This document shows, piece after piece, positions 14,306-20,212 of a stretch of 20,212 nucleotides of DNA; within the stretch, counting starts at the first letter, position 1, and every line of letters starts with the position of its first letter. The DNA comes from a virus. Both the position numbers and the translations under genes were made by a program. The DNA lies in the IMG/VR virus record IMGVR_UViG_3300044994_000022, positions 1 through 20,212 of that record. One strand, 5' to 3'. The notes beneath the pieces are model-generated. The model had not been told where the DNA came from. It saw only the letters and a program-made list of their open reading frames with translations, and did no database searches.

Positions 14306-16534
14306 TCATTGCGACAGCGGCAAGGGCGGCGCGGCGGCCTGCGCCATCGCGGCAGCGGCGGGGTCGGGCGACTGCCCGGCCGCCACGCGGGCTTCCATCA
14401 GCACGCGATCCGTGGCGGCCGCGACCGCAGGCGCTCCGGCGATCCTGATCGCCGCTTCCAGCGCGGCCGTGAGTTCGGCAATCCGGTCGGCAGACAGCGA
14501 TTGCTCCACCTTTCTGGCGTCGGCAAGCGCCTTGGCCGCGCGGCCTTCCTTCTCCGCGATCTCGGCTTCGGCCCTGCGCTGCTGCATCTGGTCCTGCGCC
14601 GCCTTCTGCGCCTGCATCGCCACCGTTTCGGGGTCAGGGTTGTTCGGGTCGGCGTCGGGATCGGCTGCACCGGTAATCTGCCGGATGCGCTTGACCAGTT
14701 CGCTGCCGCGCGGCACGTCCAGCATCTCGACAACCAGATCAAGGATGCCGATCACCAGCTGCGGCGCGGTCGCGGCCAGTTGCTGCGCCAGTTCGAGGAT
14801 CAGCGCGGCCTGCGACTGCCGCGCCGACACGCGCCATTCCTCCTCGCTGATGACAAAATCGGCCTTGTGCGCCGCGATCGCGTTTTCGGGCGCCCCATCG
14901 TTGATCGGCGCGAACTGCGTGTTGCCCCGACTGTCGATCACGCGGATTTCGTCGGCTTCGCTGTAATACTGCTCGATCAGGACAAGCAGCTTCTCGCCCT
15001 GCGCCAGTCTGGACCGCCTCAGATTGTCGAAGAACAGATCGGTCGCCAGCGCGCCCTGCTCCTGCCGCCGCTGGATCGCAATACCGGAGGTCGCATTCGT
15101 CTTGCGCCCGAGGTTCTCGTCGGTGACGCCGCCTACCTGCTGGATCAGCCGCCGGTCGATCTCCATCAGTTCGACGTGCGCCTGCCCCACAGCCAGGTCG
15201 GCCTGAATGGCGGGCGGCGGGCGGCCCGGCTTGTATTCGATCACCGCATCCGGCCGCGCGGCCTCGTTGCGCAGCGTCTCGATGTCGTCCACCGCACCCT
15301 GCTCGACCAGCACCGTCTTGGCGCTCAGGTGGTGCAGCGCCTTGGAAAACCGCCGGTTGAAGTCGCGCTGCGGGTCGCGGATGCCACGGATCACGCCGTA
15401 CGGCATCCCGTCGCGGGCGCGGCGATACCCCCATACCGGCGTGAAGGGAAACCGGTTGTGCCGGTAGGGGCTGCGGCGAACATCCAGAAAACCGGCGTCG
15501 GTCATCAGCGCCACGTGGACGACCTGCATCGGCCGGGTGGCCAGCGTGGCGCGCTCCGCGATCAGGTCGCTGACGTGGCCGGGCGACCATTCGTCGAACA
15601 GCTCGCCATGGAATTGCCCGCCGCGCATGATTTTCGCCTCGACCGGCATCCTGAACCACATCTCGATGATGCGCACCCGATCCCGCACGGCCGCGACGGC
15701 ATCCCGGCCGTGGCTTCGGCCGATCGCCTGAAAGTGCTCCAGTTCGATCGCGTCCATCACGTCGTCGCCGAGGGCGTCCACGGTCGACACGCCGAGGGTC
15801 TGCGACCGGGCGGACGTTTCCAGCACGCCGCGCCGGTTCCACCACAGGGACGAGGCCAGATCGAGGTCGACCCATTTGGTGCGGCTGACATACCGGGCAT
15901 CCTGGAGATCGTAGCGGATCGCGGTCGAGTCCCACAGCATCGCGCGCCAGTTCTCGGCGCGCTCGTAGAGGATCGTCCCGTCGTCGGGATTGCCCCTCGC
16001 GCACTCCATCCAGCCCAGCCCTGTCTTCACCGCGCTGGCGAATGCGTCGGACCACTCGAAATCGGAGCGGTTCTCGTCGCGGACGTGAAACAGCAGCTGC
16101 GTTTTGCGCTCCGCCGCTTGCTGGCCATCCCGCTTGCGGGGCAGGATGCGGAAATCCTTCTTTGTGCGCCGTTCGATGCCGATCAGCCAGTTGACCGAGG
16201 TCTGGATGAGGTTGAACGTCAGCGCCGCCTGCCCGCGCTCGGCGAGGATTGCCAGATCCTCGTCGCTGTATTGGCGGTGATCGTAGAAGTCCTCGTCCAC
16301 GGCCATCTGCATCCGGTTCTCGGCCTGGCGTTCGAGTTCGCGCTGGTAGTGGCCCATCAGCCGCGCGTGCAGCGCCTTGGCGTCGTGGCTGTCCAGCGCG
16401 GATTCCACATCGCGCGGCGCCGGGCTCCTGACCGACAGGCGGTCCATGATGTCGTCGCCGGGCTGGCGGGGGCGGCGGGCAGACCACTCGATCCAGCCAC
16501 CGGACGTGCTGCGCGATTTCTCGGGGTCAAACAT
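14306..16534 (-). CDS. Portal protein, P22-type (742 aa)
   Basis: The length is close to that of P22-like portals (about 725 residues). Family-like features include QMAVDEDFYDHRQYSDEDLA (about 76-95), AALTFNLIQTSVNWLIGIER near 103-122, then RDENRSDFEWSDAFASAVKT, GLGWMEC, and the central SPYRHNRFPFTPVWGYRRAR. The dodecameric portal forms the DNA entry channel at one capsid vertex and docks the terminase. From about residue 636 to the end is an Ala/Gln/Glu-rich helix (QAQKAAQDQMQQRRAEAEIA), which may form the long barrel seen in P22-type portals. The ATG at 16534 overlaps the upstream stop by eight bases and follows a GAGGAGG site. Another ATG at 16447 is less likely. Confidence 0.85.
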   Translation of the reverse strand: MFDPEKSRSTSGGWIEWSARRPRQPGDDIMDRLSVRSPAPRDVESALDSHDAKALHARLMGHYQRELERQAENRMQMAVDEDFYDHRQYSDEDLAILAERGQAALTFNLIQTSVNWLIGIERRTKKDFRILPRKRDGQQAAERKTQLLFHVRDENRSDFEWSDAFASAVKTGLGWMECARGNPDDGTILYERAENWRAMLWDSTAIRYDLQDARYVSRTKWVDLDLASSLWWNRRGVLETSARSQTLGVSTVDALGDDVMDAIELEHFQAIGRSHGRDAVAAVRDRVRIIEMWFRMPVEAKIMRGGQFHGELFDEWSPGHVSDLIAERATLATRPMQVVHVALMTDAGFLDVRRSPYRHNRFPFTPVWGYRRARDGMPYGVIRGIRDPQRDFNRRFSKALHHLSAKTVLVEQGAVDDIETLRNEAARPDAVIEYKPGRPPPAIQADLAVGQAHVELMEIDRRLIQQVGGVTDENLGRKTNATSGIAIQRRQEQGALATDLFFDNLRRSRLAQGEKLLVLIEQYYSEADEIRVIDSRGNTQFAPINDGAPENAIAAHKADFVISEEEWRVSARQSQAALILELAQQLAATAPQLVIGILDLVVEMLDVPRGSELVKRIRQITGAADPDADPNNPDPETVAMQAQKAAQDQMQQRRAEAEIAEKEGRAAKALADARKVEQSLSADRIAELTAALEAAIRIAGAPAVAAATDRVLMEARVAAGQSPDPAAAAMAQAAAPPLPLSQ

Positions 16535-16997
16535 CGGCCTTGTAATCCTCCTCGTGCAGCACCCGGCCTGTGTCCGGGTCGAGAATCGAGACGGTGGCGA
16601 GGGATTTCAGGCCGCCTGCCGGGCGTGGCGGCATCAGCAGCAGGTCGCGCAGGCGGGAGTCGATCGCGTTGAGGATGCGCAGCCGGTCGCGGCGATTGCC
16701 GGGCTCGCCGGGCAGCAGGCCGGCCGCCATCCATTCGTCGGCGGATCGGGCGCAGTGGATCGGGTCGCCGACGCCGTCGTGCAGCGCCCAGCGCCACGCC
16801 TCGCGGAGCGGGACGACGACCGGAATCACGCGGCCGCGGCGCACCGGCCGGGAGGCGTCCAGCAGCACCAGACACGGCTCGTGGTCGCGCGTCTGCACGT
16901 CGTAATACCACGTGCCGATCACGCGGATACCGGCGTGCGTGTGCGAGAACCGGACCTTGGCCAGATCGACGATTGGGATGAGAGGATCGGCGGTCAT
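16527..16997 (-). CDS. Unknown protein between large terminase and portal (156 aa)
   Basis: The ATG at 16997 overlaps the terminase stop (ATGA), and the stop lies inside the portal start, so the gene is tightly packed into the packaging operon. The sequence shows a beta-rich first half (VIGTWYYDVQTRDHEPCLVL, about 26-45; then RVIPVVVPLREAWRWALHD). A helical second half follows (RDRLRILNAIDSRLRDLLLM), and then a short beta-like end (LATVSILDPDTGRVLHEED). I recognise no family and no catalytic motif. Coupled translation with TerL and portal suggests an accessory role in packaging or portal assembly, but this is only positional. Confidence 0.7.
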   Translation of the reverse strand: MTADPLIPIVDLAKVRFSHTHAGIRVIGTWYYDVQTRDHEPCLVLLDASRPVRRGRVIPVVVPLREAWRWALHDGVGDPIHCARSADEWMAAGLLPGEPGNRRDRLRILNAIDSRLRDLLLMPPRPAGGLKSLATVSILDPDTGRVLHEEDYKADV

Positions 16998-18643
16998 GCG
17001 GTCATCCCCGTCGCGCGGCGGACGGGACGCGTGCGGTGCGCCGCCCGGCCGGCCGCATCGTGGCCGGGCACGTAGCCCTGCGCTTTCTGGCGCAGCGCGT
17101 CGGCCGCGTGGCTGTGCTCGTCGTGGCGCGGGTAGTCCGCCCAGCACTGGAGGCGGGTATTCCACTCGCGGGAGTACGCCTCCAGGTGCAAGAGGCCTTC
17201 CTTGCAGCCTTCCTCGTCGAAACAGTAGGTGGCGAAATCGGTCCTGAGCAGGTCGATTCCGTGCTGCACCGACGACACGCGGGGCACAACGCGCCAGTCC
17301 CACGACGGGCGCATTTCGCGCAGCATCGACAGCGGCGACGTGGTGGCCTCCACGCCCTGCCGGGTCTGGCTGGCGTCGTGAGGCAGGAAATGCGACCCCC
17401 ACAGATAGCCGTGCGCTTCCATCCATTGGACGAAATGGAGATAACCTGCGCCCGATTGCTCGTGGTAGTGTATCCACCGGTCCATCGGTCCGACGCGCTG
17501 GTGCAGCCAGATTGCCGTATCGTCGGACGCGCCCAGGTCCCAGAAGCTGTTGACGGGAACGTGCCTGAGCACGGGAAATCTGCCGATCCGCTGCTCGCGG
17601 CGCGCGATTGCCAGCGGAACCGCCAGATACTTTCCTTCCGTGGACGCTTGCCAGCACTCGTCGGGTGTGGCCGGGTATTCGCGCCACAGCAGGTCGGGAG
17701 TCGCGGCGAATTCGGTGTCGCGTTTGGCGATATACCACGCGCGCTGCGGCAGGTCGATCGTCGTGTTCATGGTGCCTTCCACGGTGTCGAAATACTCGTG
17801 CTCGGCGGCGCTGATTCTGGTGCGTCTGGCGTGCTCGACCGGCAGCCGATAGCCGGGGTCGATCCACCACGGGAAAAAGTGAAAGCGGTATTCGGCCGGG
17901 GACAGGGGCTGGGTCGCTTCGGTGGCGGCGCGACGCCGGGCGCGCTGGCAGAGCTCGTAGAACGCGCCGCCCTGACCCTCGGCCGTGGACTCGACAAACA
18001 CGAATCCGGACAGCGGGACGCCCTGGAGCGATCCGGTGGTGATCTCGACTGCCTTGTTCGGGGCTGTGGCCGCGATTTTGCCGAATTCGGAGATGTGCAG
18101 GAAGTGGGGCGTTCCCCCGCGGGCGCTGGTAGTCACCTCGATCGACGATCCGTTGGCGAATACGATCTGGCTCGCCGACCGTTTCAGCGCCGGGATCGCG
18201 TCCCGCACCTCGGGCCGGAGCCGGTCGTAGGCGAAAAGGACTTTCTTGCGGAACAGTCGGAACGCGGCGGCCTCGGTCTGCGCGATTATGACGACCTCCT
18301 GATTCGGGACGAACAGTGCGTGATCCAGCGCGAGAATTTCGATCAGGGTCGAAAATCCGAGTTGGCGCGCTTTCAGGATCACATTTCGCGTGTGCAGGTT
18401 TTCGAGCAGCAGCGCCTGCGCGGCGTTGGGGCGGAACGGCTGCGCGGCGTCGGGCTGCGCGTCGCTGTCGCTGTCGCCTTTGGTCGTGATCCAGTAGAGC
18501 TGCCCGCTGCCGATCCGCCAGTCCCACGAGGCGAGGCAGGCGCGCAATTCGGCCTCGGTGCCGGGCACGGTCTGCGGCGTGACGGGCGGCTGCGCGGCAG
18601 GCGCGGGGGCGGCGAATCCGGGCTGGTGGCGCTGCATCGTCAT
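16994..18643 (-). CDS. terL: Terminase large subunit (549 aa)
   Basis: The protein has the two-domain layout of phage packaging motors. In the ATPase part, KARQLGFST at 91-99 is the Walker A-like motif, LHISEFGK at 182-189 holds the Walker B strand with catalytic E186, and VFVESTAEG at 215-223 is the coupling motif. The usual Walker B Asp is Ser here, as in a subgroup with the HISEFGK signature. In the RuvC-like nuclease part, D369 (SFWDLGASDD), D423 (FLPHDAS) and D515 (HSHAADALR) are likely metal ligands. The enzyme translocates DNA into the procapsid and cuts the concatemer. The ATG at 18643 overlaps the small-subunit stop (ATGA), so the pair is co-translated. Confidence 0.92.
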   Translation of the reverse strand: MTMQRHQPGFAAPAPAAQPPVTPQTVPGTEAELRACLASWDWRIGSGQLYWITTKGDSDSDAQPDAAQPFRPNAAQALLLENLHTRNVILKARQLGFSTLIEILALDHALFVPNQEVVIIAQTEAAAFRLFRKKVLFAYDRLRPEVRDAIPALKRSASQIVFANGSSIEVTTSARGGTPHFLHISEFGKIAATAPNKAVEITTGSLQGVPLSGFVFVESTAEGQGGAFYELCQRARRRAATEATQPLSPAEYRFHFFPWWIDPGYRLPVEHARRTRISAAEHEYFDTVEGTMNTTIDLPQRAWYIAKRDTEFAATPDLLWREYPATPDECWQASTEGKYLAVPLAIARREQRIGRFPVLRHVPVNSFWDLGASDDTAIWLHQRVGPMDRWIHYHEQSGAGYLHFVQWMEAHGYLWGSHFLPHDASQTRQGVEATTSPLSMLREMRPSWDWRVVPRVSSVQHGIDLLRTDFATYCFDEEGCKEGLLHLEAYSREWNTRLQCWADYPRHDEHSHAADALRQKAQGYVPGHDAAGRAAHRTRPVRRATGMTA

Positions 18644-19341
18644 GCGGTGTCGTCCGCGCCGTCGTGTGCGGCCGGGTCGTGGCGCAGGCGCATGGAGCCC
18701 ATCTGGCCGGCGGCCTGGAGTTCGGCGATCAGGCGGGCGACCGCGTTGCCCTGACGCTCGTCGCGTTCACGGAATACGCCGGTGTGCTCGGCGAGTTCGT
18801 GCAGCGCGCGCAGTTTGTCGTGCAGTCGTATCCGTGTCCTGCGGACAGTCGGGACTGTGGCGCCGGTGCTGTCGGCCGACTGGCCGTCGACGACGGTCTC
18901 GGTGATCACCTCGGCGAGAGCGTCGAGAGCGTCGGGGCCTGCGGCGCTGAGGTCGATCTGCGGCTGGCCGTCGCGGTCGATACGGACGAAGGACCGCATC
19001 GAGGCGAACGCGATCTTTGCGATTTCCTCGACGACGCGATCGGCGGTGACGCCTGTGCGCGCGGCGCGGAGTTGCTGGGCGCGCTGGATTGCGGCGTACA
19101 CGTGCGGCTTGGTTTTACCATTGCTGACCCAGGTGTACGCTTTGCTGGCCGCCATCGTGCGGCTGTAACCTGCGGCGAGCGCGGCGCGGCGTGGGTTGAG
19201 GTCGATCAGGAACTCGTCGACGAATCGCCGCTCGCGGTGGTCGAGTGGTTTGGCGGCAGGGTTGTGGTGCGGCGTGCGTGCTGGCGCGCGGCCGGTTGCG
19301 GCGTTTGCTGCGGATTTGGTCAGGGGACGGGTTTTTGGCAC
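18640..19341 (-). CDS. terS: Terminase small subunit, Terminase_2 type (233 aa)
   Basis: I place the start at GTG 19341, which has a GGGAG site eight bases upstream. The frame stays open to 19710, but that part is low-complexity and antisense to a plus-strand gene. A basic tail leads into LDHRERRFVDEFLIDLNPRR, then AALAAGYSR (about 33-61). This is the N-terminal DNA-binding helix-turn-helix of the family, and TGVTADRVVEEIAKIAFASM follows as in XtmA-like proteins. The C-terminus (LHDKLRALHELAEHTGVFRE) is a typical TerS helix. The protein recognises the packaging site and recruits TerL. It is the first gene of the leftward late transcript. Confidence 0.85.
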   Translation of the reverse strand: MPKTRPLTKSAANAATGRAPARTPHHNPAAKPLDHRERRFVDEFLIDLNPRRAALAAGYSRTMAASKAYTWVSNGKTKPHVYAAIQRAQQLRAARTGVTADRVVEEIAKIAFASMRSFVRIDRDGQPQIDLSAAGPDALDALAEVITETVVDGQSADSTGATVPTVRRTRIRLHDKLRALHELAEHTGVFRERDERQGNAVARLIAELQAAGQMGSMRLRHDPAAHDGADDTA

Positions 19342-19368
19342 GCTGTGGCTCCCGCGTGGGGTCTGGGG

Positions 19369-19397
19369 ATTTTGCCGTATTGCGAGGCTGGAATCAA
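19369..19397 (-). promoter_or_regulatory. Weak candidate late promoter for the leftward operon
   Basis: On the minus strand TTGATT (19392-19397) and CAAAAT (19369-19374) are separated by 17 bases. Each matches 4 of 6 sigma70 consensus positions. The start would fall about 20 bases before the terminase small-subunit GTG. It is the best candidate I see, but the match is modest. Confidence 0.3.
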
Positions 19398-19431
19398 CGG
19401 CGGCGGGCGGGGGCGGCGGAGGGGGCGGCGG
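19398..19431. other. G-run-rich segment in the divergent region
   Basis: The plus strand carries successive runs of two to five G separated by single bases. The run pattern could fold into a two-tier G-quadruplex on that strand. It lies upstream of both transcription units. No function is shown. Confidence 0.4.
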
Positions 19432-19436
19432 TGCGG

Positions 19437-19464
19437 CCGCAGCGTTGTGTGCGCTGCGCTGCGG
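19437..19464. repeat. 8-bp inverted repeat in the divergent region
   Basis: CCGCAGCG at 19437-19444 is the exact reverse complement of CGCTGCGG at 19457-19464, with a 12-base spacer. The core hexamer GCAGCG/CGCTGC also makes up the 12-bp palindrome at 19510-19521, so this may be a second binding site for the same regulator. Confidence 0.45.
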
Positions 19465-19496
19465 CACGGCGGCTGAATTGGCGCATGGCGCGCGTT

Positions 19497-19510
19497 CCGA
19501 TTGCAATCGG
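19497..19510. promoter_or_regulatory. 14-bp perfect palindrome over the -35 box (candidate operator)
   Basis: CCGATTGCAATCGG is a perfect 14-bp palindrome. It contains the -35 hexamer TTGCAA of the rightward promoter, so a dimeric regulator bound here would block or recruit RNA polymerase. Confidence 0.6.
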
Positions 19511-19529
19511 CAGCGCGCTGCGCTATATT
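19501..19529 (+). promoter_or_regulatory. Sigma70-like promoter for the rightward small genes
   Basis: TTGCAA (19501-19506) and TATATT (19524-19529) have a 17-base spacer. The -10 matches five of six consensus bases and the -35 four of six. Transcription would begin near 19536, leaving about 40 bases before the ATG at 19576. It is one of the few AT-containing spots in a very GC-rich gap, which adds weight. Confidence 0.65.
19510..19521. promoter_or_regulatory. 12-bp perfect palindrome in the promoter spacer (candidate operator)
   Basis: GCAGCGCGCTGC is a perfect palindrome that abuts the 14-bp one (they share the G at 19510). It fills most of the spacer between -35 and -10, a standard place for repressor operators. 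Confidence 0.55.
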
Positions 19530-19560
19530 GGAAACGTGGAAACGGGGCGAGGCCCCACAG

Positions 19561-19575
19561 AGAGGAGAGACGACG
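19561..19575 (+). promoter_or_regulatory. Ribosome-binding leader, copy 1
   Basis: AGAGGAGAGACGACG ends directly before the ATG at 19576 and contains a strong AGGAG Shine-Dalgarno. The same 15 bases recur before the next gene. Confidence 0.85.
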
Positions 19576-19851
19576 ATGGCGACCACGATCCGCAAGACCG
19601 ACACCAACGAGGTGACGCTGAACGCGGTGGACCCGCTGACCGGCGAGGCCGTGTCCCGGACCTACTGGGTTCCCCGCTGCGGCGGCTACGTCCGCGAGGG
19701 CGCGCTGCACCTGCCGACCGACCCGCAGGTGTGCGCCGGGCTGGGCCGCCGGGGCAACACGCTGACCGCGACGGACGGCGACGACCTGCTGCGCACGATC
19801 CGCCGCGAGTGGGCTGCGTACCGCCGCGCTGCCGCGCGCTGGGCGGCCTGA
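19576..19851 (+). CDS. Small phage protein of unknown function (91 aa)
   Basis: The ATG at 19576 has a strong AGGAG site and a promoter about 47 bases upstream. The protein opens with MATTIRKTDTNEVTLNAVDP, a beta-like segment, followed by RTYWVPRCGGYVREG (about 28-42). It ends in a basic helix (DDLLRTIRREWAAYRRAAAR). The compact fold, many Arg and absence of a membrane segment suggest a small cytoplasmic, perhaps nucleic-acid- or protein-binding, early phage protein. I do not recognise a family. It is transcribed away from the late operon together with the gene at 19916, so it probably belongs to an early or middle unit. Confidence 0.75.
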   Translation: MATTIRKTDTNEVTLNAVDPLTGEAVSRTYWVPRCGGYVREGALHLPTDPQVCAGLGRRGNTLTATDGDDLLRTIRREWAAYRRAAARWAA

Positions 19852-19858
19852 TCTTCAA

Positions 19859-19884
19859 GTGTCCGGCCCTGCCGGGCCGGACGC
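19859..19884 (+). promoter_or_regulatory. Intergenic hairpin between the two small rightward genes
   Basis: GTCCGGCCC (19861-19869) and GGGCCGGAC (19874-19882) form a perfect 9-bp stem with a TGCC loop, extendable by a T-G wobble and a G-C pair. No T-run follows, so it is not a standard intrinsic terminator. It may be an mRNA processing or stability element or an attenuator. Confidence 0.65.
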
Positions 19885-19901
19885 GCAAACCGACACACAC
19901 A

Positions 19902-19916
19902 AGAGGAGAGACGACG
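19902..19916 (+). promoter_or_regulatory. Ribosome-binding leader, copy 2
   Basis: The 15-base leader AGAGGAGAGACGACG is repeated exactly here. Its last G is the first base of the GTG start codon at 19916, which supports that start. Confidence 0.8.
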
Positions 19917-20200
19917 TGATCGGGAAAAAATGCATCATCCGCTGCTACGCCTCCGGCGTGCACTACGGGACGGTCACCGCGCACGAGGGGCGGCAGGTGA
20001 CGCTGGCGGACAGCCGCCGTCTGTGGCGCTGGCACACGGGCGGGCGGCACAACGGCGTCAGCCTGTCGGGCGTGGCGATCAACGGGATCGACGCGGCGAA
20101 GAGCATTGTCGAACCGGTGCTCCCGCTGATCGTGCTGCTGGACGCGCTGGAGATCATCCCGGCGAGCGAAAAGGCGCAGGCGACGATCGAGGGGGCGTGA
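19916..20200 (+). CDS. Small phage protein, DUF6948-like (94 aa)
   Basis: The GTG at 19916 is chosen because a strong AGGAG site precedes it; the frame is open further upstream but enters the hairpin. The sequence runs CIIRCYASGVHYGTVTAHEG, then VTLADSRRLWRWHTGG, then GVAINGIDAAK, then VLPLIVLLDALEIIPASEKA. This order (YsaGV.yG, then tLt.arRLWyW.G, then LsqLA..G, then i.l..aiEIlp.t..A) matches a small phage protein family that I believe is DUF6948, of unknown function. It follows the 91-residue gene on the same strand and is followed one base later by another ATG. Confidence 0.7.
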   Translation: MIGKKCIIRCYASGVHYGTVTAHEGRQVTLADSRRLWRWHTGGRHNGVSLSGVAINGIDAAKSIVEPVLPLIVLLDALEIIPASEKAQATIEGA

Positions 20201-20201
20201 G

Positions 20202-20212
20202 ATGGAGGACTA
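20202..20212 (+). CDS. Start of a further rightward gene, cut by the window edge
   Basis: An ATG lies one base after the previous stop, and only three codons (Met-Glu-Asp) are visible. In the family context I recall, a short Gly/Tyr-rich protein often follows; that cannot be tested here. Confidence 0.35.

Noticed and set aside
14243-16672. 809-codon open frame on the plus strand antisense to the portal gene
   Set aside because: The minus strand encodes a full P22-type portal with ribosome-binding site and coupled neighbours. The antisense product is His/Arg/Gly-rich without domains, as expected of GC-rich shadow frames.
17036-18754. 572-codon plus-strand frame antisense to the large terminase
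   Set aside because: The minus strand shows terminase ATPase and nuclease motifs. The antisense translation has no recognisable motif and no ribosome-binding site in context.
19398-19431. Stable three-tier G-quadruplex
   Set aside because: Only three runs of three or more G are present, so at best a two-tier structure is possible. It is listed only as a G-rich segment.
19342-19710. N-terminal extension of the terminase small subunit
   Set aside because: The frame is open but low-complexity, antisense to the promoter and the 91-residue gene. A GTG with a good Shine-Dalgarno exists at 19341.
1-20212. CRISPR array, tRNA, insertion sequence or att site
   Set aside because: I found no spaced direct repeats of CRISPR size, no cloverleaf-like segment, no transposase and no boundary with host genes.

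Overview
The window looks like the late structural module of a tailed bacteriophage or prophage. It is GC-rich, gene-dense and mosaic, with no host housekeeping gene, tRNA or rRNA visible. The base composition and the style of the proteins (Ala/Gly/Arg-rich, GC at codon third positions) suggest a high-GC proteobacterial host, perhaps an alphaproteobacterium of the Rhodobacterales type; that is inference only. The gene set points to a short-tailed (podovirus-like) particle. It has a P22-type portal, an N4-gp56-type major capsid protein, adaptor and nozzle proteins and several ejection-type proteins, but no tape measure, tail tube or sheath gene.

Nineteen genes run on the minus strand from 19341 down to the left edge, so they are read right to left. 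Packaging comes first: terminase small subunit (18640-19341), large subunit (16994-18643) and an unknown 156-residue protein (16527-16997). Head genes follow: portal (14306-16534), scaffold-like protein (13396-14265), a 63-residue unknown (13197-13388), major capsid protein (12027-13127), a possible decoration protein (11519-11965) and a 167-residue unknown (10960-11463). The neck and tail genes are an adaptor (10234-10938), a second neck protein (9565-10230), a nozzle/propeller-like protein (7843-9561), and three fibre or appendage genes (7319-7843, 6577-7326, 5510-6559). Next is a GNAT-like acetyltransferase (5047-5490). Last come the ejection-type proteins: an alpha-helical protein ending in an S74-like chaperone domain (4051-5040), a lytic transglycosylase (3128-4054), a 616-residue low-complexity protein (1281-3131), and a large Ala/Gly-rich protein cut by the left edge (1-1190). 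Stop-start overlaps of 1 to 8 bases are frequent, as expected for one or a few long co-translated late transcripts.

At the right end transcription diverges. Two small plus-strand genes (19576-19851 and 19916-20200), and the first bases of a third, form a separate unit. It is driven by a good sigma70-like promoter (-35 at 19501, -10 at 19524). Two abutting perfect palindromes (19497-19510 and 19510-19521) cover the -35 and spacer of that promoter and look like an operator. The two small genes share an identical 15-base ribosome-binding leader, and a strong hairpin lies between them.

There is no gene-free stretch longer than 300 bases. The largest gap is the 234-base divergent region 19342-19575. 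I saw no integrase, lysis cassette, replication gene, reverse transcriptase, CRISPR array or insertion sequence. Whether this is a free phage or a prophage cannot be decided from the window.
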